This document shows, piece by piece, positions 58,445-64,000 of a stretch of 64,000 bases of DNA. Under the pieces are notes generated by a model that saw only the letters and a list, made by a program, of their open reading frames with translations, searched no databases and was not told where the DNA came from. Origin of the DNA: Ailanthus altissimus (lineage: Eukaryota; Streptophyta; Magnoliopsida; Sapindales; Simaroubaceae); contig OX327691.1 of assembly GCA_946807835.1 (NCBI GenBank), positions 16,233,688-16,297,687 on the forward strand, read 5' to 3'. Numbering within the stretch: position 1 is the stretch's first letter; every line of letters begins with the position of its first letter. The position numbers and the translations under genes were made by a program.

Positions 58445-59070
58445 ATGACGCGTGTCACAATATGATAAGTTAATGATGACACATGTCATCATGTAATTGA
58501 TTAATATTTGTAATAAATATTTTTTTTAAAAAATAAATATTTTTAAAAGTAAGTTAATAAATATATATTTTTAATAAAAGGACACATGTCATAATATGAT
58601 TAGTTACAAATGACACGTGTCATCATGTAATTAGTTGATATTTGTAATAAATATATTTTTTGAAAAAATAATATTTTTAAAAGTAAATTAATAAATAAAT
58701 ATTTTAAATAAAAGTACACATGTCATAATATGATTATTTACAAATGACATGTATCATCATGTAATTGGTGGATATTTTTAATAATATATTTTTTAAGGAA
58801 TAAATATTTTCAGAAGTAAATTAATAAATATATTTTTAATAAATAAAAGACGTGTCATAATATGATTAGTTACAAATGACATGTGTCATCATGTAATTGG
58901 TCTATATGTTTAATAAATATATTTTTTAAAGAAATTTTTTTAAAAAGTAAATTAATAAATATATATTTAATAAATGAATGACACATGCCATAATATGATT
59001 AATTATAAATGACACATATCATCATGTAATTGATTTATATTTCTAATAAATCTTTTTTAAAATAAAATAA
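58445..59070. repeat. Minisatellite, ~133-bp unit, about five copies
   Basis: The block (a/g)tgtcataatatgatta recurs at about 58452, 58586, 58720, 58852 and 58985 (spacing 132-134). Each unit has the near-palindrome tgacac(a/g)tgtcatcatg and an A+T-rich spacer. Confidence 0.9.
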
Positions 59071-59770
59071 TTATTAATTAATTAATACATTTACTGCCCA
59101 CTGTCGTCAGAAAATGGCAACTGGCTGGCTGCCATTTTCCTGCGATGGTGGGGTACTAATAAAAGCCAAATTTTACATCATTAAACTTTTTTTTTTGTTT
59201 ACACAATAGTGGGATAATTTTTTGTAATTAAAAAAATATCGGTCGGGTCCAGAATAGAAGATGATGATTTCCCACTCTGTTGATGAATTTGTTCTATATT
59301 TATAACCATCCTATATCCTATATTCATATTCTTTGGCTGTGGCTTAAGGGTATGCTTCAACAGATGAATCCGCGAACTATTTGATAACCAGAGTCATTCT
59401 TTGATAAATGATCACTATGAGTCAGACTCAATAGAATTTGATTAATCTTTTTTTCTGTCGTTAAGGTGGAGAACTCCAATTGGTAGAAAAAGACCCGCAA
59501 CCCCTTGAGGTTATCCTGCACTTGGAAGAAGAAGTCGAAAAAGGAATAAATATAGTGATAATTTGATTCTTCGCCGCCGTAGTAAATAGGAGAGAAAATA
59601 GAATTTCTTTCTTCATTTTTCTAATTTATAAAAGAAAAAAAAAGCAAAAAATGGCCCAAAATGGTATGGGAGGGGTGGTGGCCACCGTCGCTTACCGTCA
59701 AACAGGGGGGGAGGACGATGACTTTCACTACCCCCATTTATTGATAGATCGGCAGTAGGCTTGTTCATAG

Positions 59771-59896
59771 GCACCGCTCCTTCGTTTGACGGCAAACGAC
59801 AATGGTTGTCACTCATCTCCCACCATTTTTCTTGCACCGCCCCTTCATTTGATGGCAAACGGCGATGGCTATCACCCATCTCCCACCATTTTTTAC
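59771..59896. repeat. 63-bp tandem duplication
   Basis: gcaccgctccttc at 59771 and gcaccgccccttc at 59834, each followed by tttga(c/t)ggcaaacg and cccaccattttt. A more diverged relative (taccgtcaaacaggggg) lies near 59693. Confidence 0.85.
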
Positions 59897-62800
59897 CCTT
59901 TTTTGTATTTTTTTTTTTACAAAACATGACCTCACCATTGTGTAGATCAAAAAATATAGAGTCCAATAATATAAAATAAGACAAATTTTATTACCAGAAT
60001 GTCGCAAAAAAATAGATCGAACCCTCTATTTAAAATTCGAAGTATATGCTCCCGCTTGAATCTCAACAGTAACTTGTTCTGATTCTACATATTAATCATT
60101 TTGAACTAAAAGAAAACCTTTTAGTGAAATAGTCACGTTAACCATAACATCTTTACTCTCAATAATTACATACAAATCTATATAACATAGAAAAGTAGGA
60201 TGCCCGTAGATATTGGGATTGGACTTGTCAATCGATTCATAACCTTTCAAATACAAACAATATCTATTCGAACCCCCTTTACTTGTAAGAGACCGATGGT
60301 CAACCGATTGCCATTTTTCGACGACGGTGGCAGTTTTATTTTTAATTTTAGTTTAATTTATTTTTAAAAATATTAAATAAAATTTTAAACTAAGTAAGTG
60401 ATGACACGTGTCAAATGATTGGTGGATATTTGACTAAGGGTATTATGGTAAAAGTAACAAAAAAAGTAAACATTTAACAGTAAATTTCTAACGACATGGA
60501 TTAACGTGATAATTATTGGAATATGGGGAGTAAGTTGGTAAATACCCATAAAATAAGAGACTAAAATGTCATTTTTTTCAATAGATATATACCTATATGA
60601 CATGCATGGTTAAAAAAACTTGAATTTAACGAGTCTTAAATTTATCGGGTTACCATAGAAATTTAGGTAATTGATAATTTAAGATGTACTATCTTGACCA
60701 TTGAAAGAGGCTAGTGAATAAGTTAAAGTCTTGACCAATAATAAAATTGAAGGATTAAATATTGAAGAGCAGTATATTTAGAAAAGTATATTAAGAGATA
60801 ATTATAATCATAGGCTTTTTCAATTTTGTGATTTGCTTAGTTATGATAATTTTAGTTTATTTATATTTATAACTTAGTTTTATTTTTATTTTAATTGAAG
60901 TATTAATTTTCTGGATAAAAATAAAATAATATACTTTTAGTACTTGGTCAAAATATATATTAATTCCTCGTGGGTTCGACATTCGATTTTACACTATATT
61001 ACTTGTTGCAATATGTATACTTGCATTTAATTGTGCTTAGAATCACAACAACAATAACAAGAATTTAGTTTTGTATACAACATTGCATATATGAGACTCC
61101 TTACAACAAATGCATAAAGAATTCCTCTTATATGATTTATTTCTTTAGGTGTCTTAAGACATTAATTTTTGAATAGATCAATCTTATCTCTAAAAGAAAC
61201 TAACCCCTTTTTAGATTTATGCATAGTAAATTTTACTAGATTTTCAATATACTCAACTTAAAATAAGCCTAATATCCTTTTCTTGCAATCTTCTAATATT
61301 TTAATCTCAATGATGTTACTAGCTTCTCTTAGGTTATTTATAACAAAACAGTTGGACAATCGTATTATAACTTATAATAATGCTCCTATATCATTCATAA
61401 TGAGCAATACATCATCTATATACAAGACTAAAGAAACCACCAGTTGTCCACTTATCTTCTTATAAATACAAGGTCACCAGAATTTTAATCAAAACTAAAC
61501 AATTTGACTACTTGATCAAATCTGATGTTTCAAGATTTAAAAGTTTATTTTAGCTAATAGATAGACTTGTGCAGTTCGTAGACATATGTTCTTGGCCTGT
61601 AGTTATAAAAGTATCTAGTTATATCATGTAAATACTCTTTTTAAGATTGTTATGAGAAATATAATCTTGGCATCTATTTGACAAATCTCATAATTAAGAT
61701 TTGTTACAATGGATAAAAGAATCCTGATAAGCTTAAGCATGACTATTAGTGAAAAAGTTTTCTCATAATTAATTCCCTCTTTTTAAGATTACCCTTTTAT
61801 AATAAGTCAACTTTAAAGGTTTTCACATTTCTATTTATCCCTTTCTTTCTCTTTTAAACCCATTTACACTCTATAGGTTTTATATGTTCATATTTTTCTA
61901 TAAGTTCTCAAACTTTATTAGAATAAATAGAATCTATCTCTGATTTAATAAATTTATGCCAATGATTTACATTTATATCAACTTTTGCTTCATTATAGCC
62001 AATGAAACCCTAGTTCAAGTTCATTAAAAACTACCTAAAAAGACTTTCCAATTAACATGTACCTAGTCAGACGTCTAATAGTCATCCCACAATGACAAAG
62101 TACCTGTAGTTATTTCTCTACAACTAACTTTGATTAGTCATTATGATATGGATTAGGAACTAACTCATTAACTCTCTCAGACATAATATTATAGCTTTTA
62201 AATAACATATCAAGAATTATTTCACTCTTAGACTTGAAGTCTTTTATATAGTCTTTCTCAAGAAAGATTGTAGTAGTTCTCATAAGCACTTTCTTCTATC
62301 AAGAACAATAGAAAAAAAAAACTCTTTTTCATTCTTTTAGGATAGCCAATAAATAGATAAAGTTCTGATCAAGGTTCTAGCTTTTCTGTCTTTCCTTTCA
62401 ATATGTGAGCTAGGCAACCCCATATGTGTACATAATGTAAAATAGATTTACAGCCTGTCTACATTTTCGAAGGTGTTTTAAGAATTGACTTAGGTGAAAC
62501 TAAGTTAGGAAGGTACATGAATGTTTTCACGACATAACCCTAAAATGAGATAAGTAATGTTGAATAACTCATTATTGACCTTACATTTTCAAAAAGATTC
62601 CTACTTCTCATTTTTACTATATCATTCTATTAGGATGAACCGGGTGTAGTCAACTAGGATAATATCTTATTTTCTAATAAATAAGTCCTTAACTCACTAA
62701 TAGGTACTCTCTACCTTGATTAGATTGAAGTGTCTTTATGTGTTTTTCTAATTGTTTTTCCTATTTTGTCAAAAACTTTTAGAATTTATCAAAAGCCTTA

Positions 62801-63009
62801 TACTTATAGCACTATTTATATATAACCAAATCTAGAATAGTCATTAATAAAAGTGATAAAATATTTATAACCTCTTCTAGCATATGTGTTTATAGGCACA
62901 TTTATGTTAGACTATAATACCTCAATGGCTCGATTGCCTTTAGTATTAGAATCATGCATTAGAATCATCCACAACTTAATAAAAATGCATCCCAAGTGTA
63001 AATATATGC

Positions 63010-63165
63010 TTATAGTTGGTGGAACAATTTGATAAAATGGCTAGGTGTTATACACTAATTTCTTTGTTTAGTACTTTAGCTGAGCAACATGAGACTATAG
63101 CCACAACTACTGATATGATCCTAATGCATCAACGCATTGGAAGCTTAAGGATGATTAGATTTTTG
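63010..63165 (+). pseudogene. Copia Gag fragment
   Basis: Plus-strand reading FDKMARCYTLISLFSTLAEQ then HETIATTTDMIL resembles the UBN2-type Gag stretch in which Met-Ala-Arg/Lys-Cys-Tyr is followed by a Gln-His-Glu block and a DMI/DMIL turn. It is orientated against copia E beside it, so it belongs to another element or to a rearrangement. Confidence 0.5.
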
Positions 63166-63199
63166 TCTCCTCTAATTAGAAAAAATCTAAGAATGTGAA

Positions 63200-64000
63200 T
63201 GCTTCAATGAAAAAGAAAACAAAGGATTCTTTAACATGTTATAGAAGCCTTAAGAATAGAAGCGGTAGCATCAAAAACAAAAAATTTAGTATTTAAGATA
63301 ATAAGGGAAGATTGAGAAACAACGGATGCTACGACTTTAGAGATAGAAATATTTTAATTTTTAAGACTTTCATCTATAGGAACATTAGGCACAAGGTCAA
63401 CATGAGATCCTTCCTTTAAAGAATGATCGACAATAATGGTAGAAGGTATAACAAGAGCAACGGATGAAACTGGAACTTGAAGATTTTCACAAGTGGGAGA
63501 AACAACTTAGGTAACAAAAGAACCATGAACACCCATTGTTTTAGCGAAATTAGGAATGACAAAATGGAAAACAGATAAATCAATAACAGAATCTCATAAA
63601 TAGATGGAAACTAAATATGATCCCTGTTGTTTTGAATATTACCTACTTACTCTTTGAAGTTTCATATTACTATAAAAAAAAAACCCTACTGTAACACAAA
63701 TTCTATTAAATTTTAATTCTTATTATATTTTTACTAATTTGCCCTTACATTGATTACATTATTCTTTTACTATTTTTAATAAATTATTATTGTAATTTTT
63801 TTCAAAAAAATAATACTAAAATAATAAAAATAATAACATATTTATATTATGATGAAATGATGAATATTTTAATTATTTACTATTTTCTCTTTTATTTTAT
63901 ATTTAAAAATTTGTTCATTAATTAATTTATTTAAATACATTTATATTTAATAATTTTAAGAAAGAATAAATATATTACAGTTTTATTATTTTCATTATTA
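63200..64000. other. Unassigned A+T-rich end of window
   Basis: 63230-63620 is less A+T-rich with short, broken frames. From 63660 the sequence becomes very A+T-rich. No feature supportable. Confidence 0.4.

Larger units (their letters stand above)
58261..60579. mobile_element. TIR element (~2.3 kb) carrying a minisatellite
   Basis: The left end (aacattttagtcacttattt, accaacttagtctc, gacattaattcttactgtta) is matched in inverted orientation by 60480-60579 (revcomp gacattttagtctcttattt, accaacttactccc). TIRs are over 100 bp. The interruption is precise relative to the surrounding Athila-like LTR. No transposase is readable, so it is non-autonomous. The target duplication is ambiguous, which leaves the superfamily open (Mutator-like is one option). 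Its TIR ends resemble the MITEs at 27483 and 42240. Confidence 0.7.
57461..61053 (+). repeat. Athila-like solo LTR with nested TIR element
   Basis: TGATAGGCATG at 57461 and ACAACAACA at 61053, flanked by ATAAC on both sides (57456-57460, 61054-61058). Collinear with the Athila LTR: cttatggtaatttgatacatgatt near 58195 and taccatagaaatttaggtaatt near 60650. The end is cctcgtgggttcgacattcg and tatacttgcatttaattgtg. A gaggcgccca block and a TATA-like aactataaataag lie near 57690 and 57791. Without the insertion it is about 1.27 kb. Confidence 0.85.
57106..62990 (-). pseudogene. Copia E integrase-RT-RNase H, split by a solo LTR
   Basis: Minus strand, high to low. Integrase GYKYFITFINDYSRFGYI lies near 62860 and REYLLGE-like pieces near 62700 (heavily mutated). 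RT active-site YIDDVLLIMNDIGAL lies near 61410-61370. SLIYAMLYTKLNSCY (about 61100-61060) is broken at the ATAAC target site and resumes at 57460. RNase H pieces such as LVYSSKKLIPTRYIDSNFQV lie near 57330. Many stops. Only 57106-57460 and 61059-62990 belong to this element; 57461-61053 is the inserted LTR. Confidence 0.78.

Noticed and set aside
58445..59070. Regularly spaced repeats resembling a CRISPR array
   Set aside because: Units are ~133 bp with related spacers, imperfect, and in plant nuclear DNA; it is a minisatellite.
59613..59984. 123-codon minus-strand frame in the TIR element
   Set aside because: Its sequence is made by the 63-bp in-frame tandem repeat and low-complexity ends. 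The opposite strand is also open, as expected for a tandem repeat.

Overview
The window looks like A+T-rich nuclear DNA of a flowering plant, probably a dicot. The evidence is the repeat content: Ty1/copia elements primed by initiator tRNA-Met, Athila-type Ty3/gypsy elements primed by tRNA-Asp, Tat-like gypsy remnants, a plant mobile domain (PMD) gene with short GT-AG introns, and MITE-like foldbacks. I saw no rRNA, tRNA, CRISPR or bacterial-type operon. Almost all of the window is a nest of dead or dying LTR retrotransposons, with very little host coding sequence between them.

Layout. 1-1680: a ~432-bp tandem duplication and a G+C-richer island. 2190-4060: a decayed minus-strand copia 3' end. 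4254-24968: a multi-level nest. A minus-strand gypsy element (X, LTR 4254-4875, gag relics 5640-6640) has its right LTR (7067-7441 plus about 24714-24968) split by a plus-strand Tat-like element Y (7442-about 24713). Y contains an Athila element (7778-15042) and a copia element (15863-21415), and between them an antisense, intron-bearing PMD gene. 24969-33600: mostly non-coding DNA with a small gene (25610-25828), a MITE, an Athila-like solo LTR with perfect target duplications (29016-30525) and two weak ORFs. 33640-42060: a decayed minus-strand copia element split by a 2.1-kb LTR (35625-40592), itself split by a 2.8-kb solo LTR (35726-38553). 43262-43495: a paralogue of the small gene at 25610. 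44538-56585: a 12-kb plus-strand copia element with 1.7-kb LTRs, split by a second copy of the same solo LTR (50280-52885). 56586-62990: another minus-strand copia element, split by an Athila-like solo LTR (57461-61053) that itself carries a TIR element with a 133-bp minisatellite.

Functionally, the only credible host genes are two short paralogous genes that share promoter and coding features. Everything else is mobile DNA. The most unusual content is the antisense PMD gene carried within LTR element Y, which keeps recognisable splice sites. Also notable are GC-palindrome modules that occur in two unrelated LTR families and vary in number between the two LTRs of one element, and a run of perfect RNA hairpins in one LTR. 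All alignments were done by eye; no percentages were computed.
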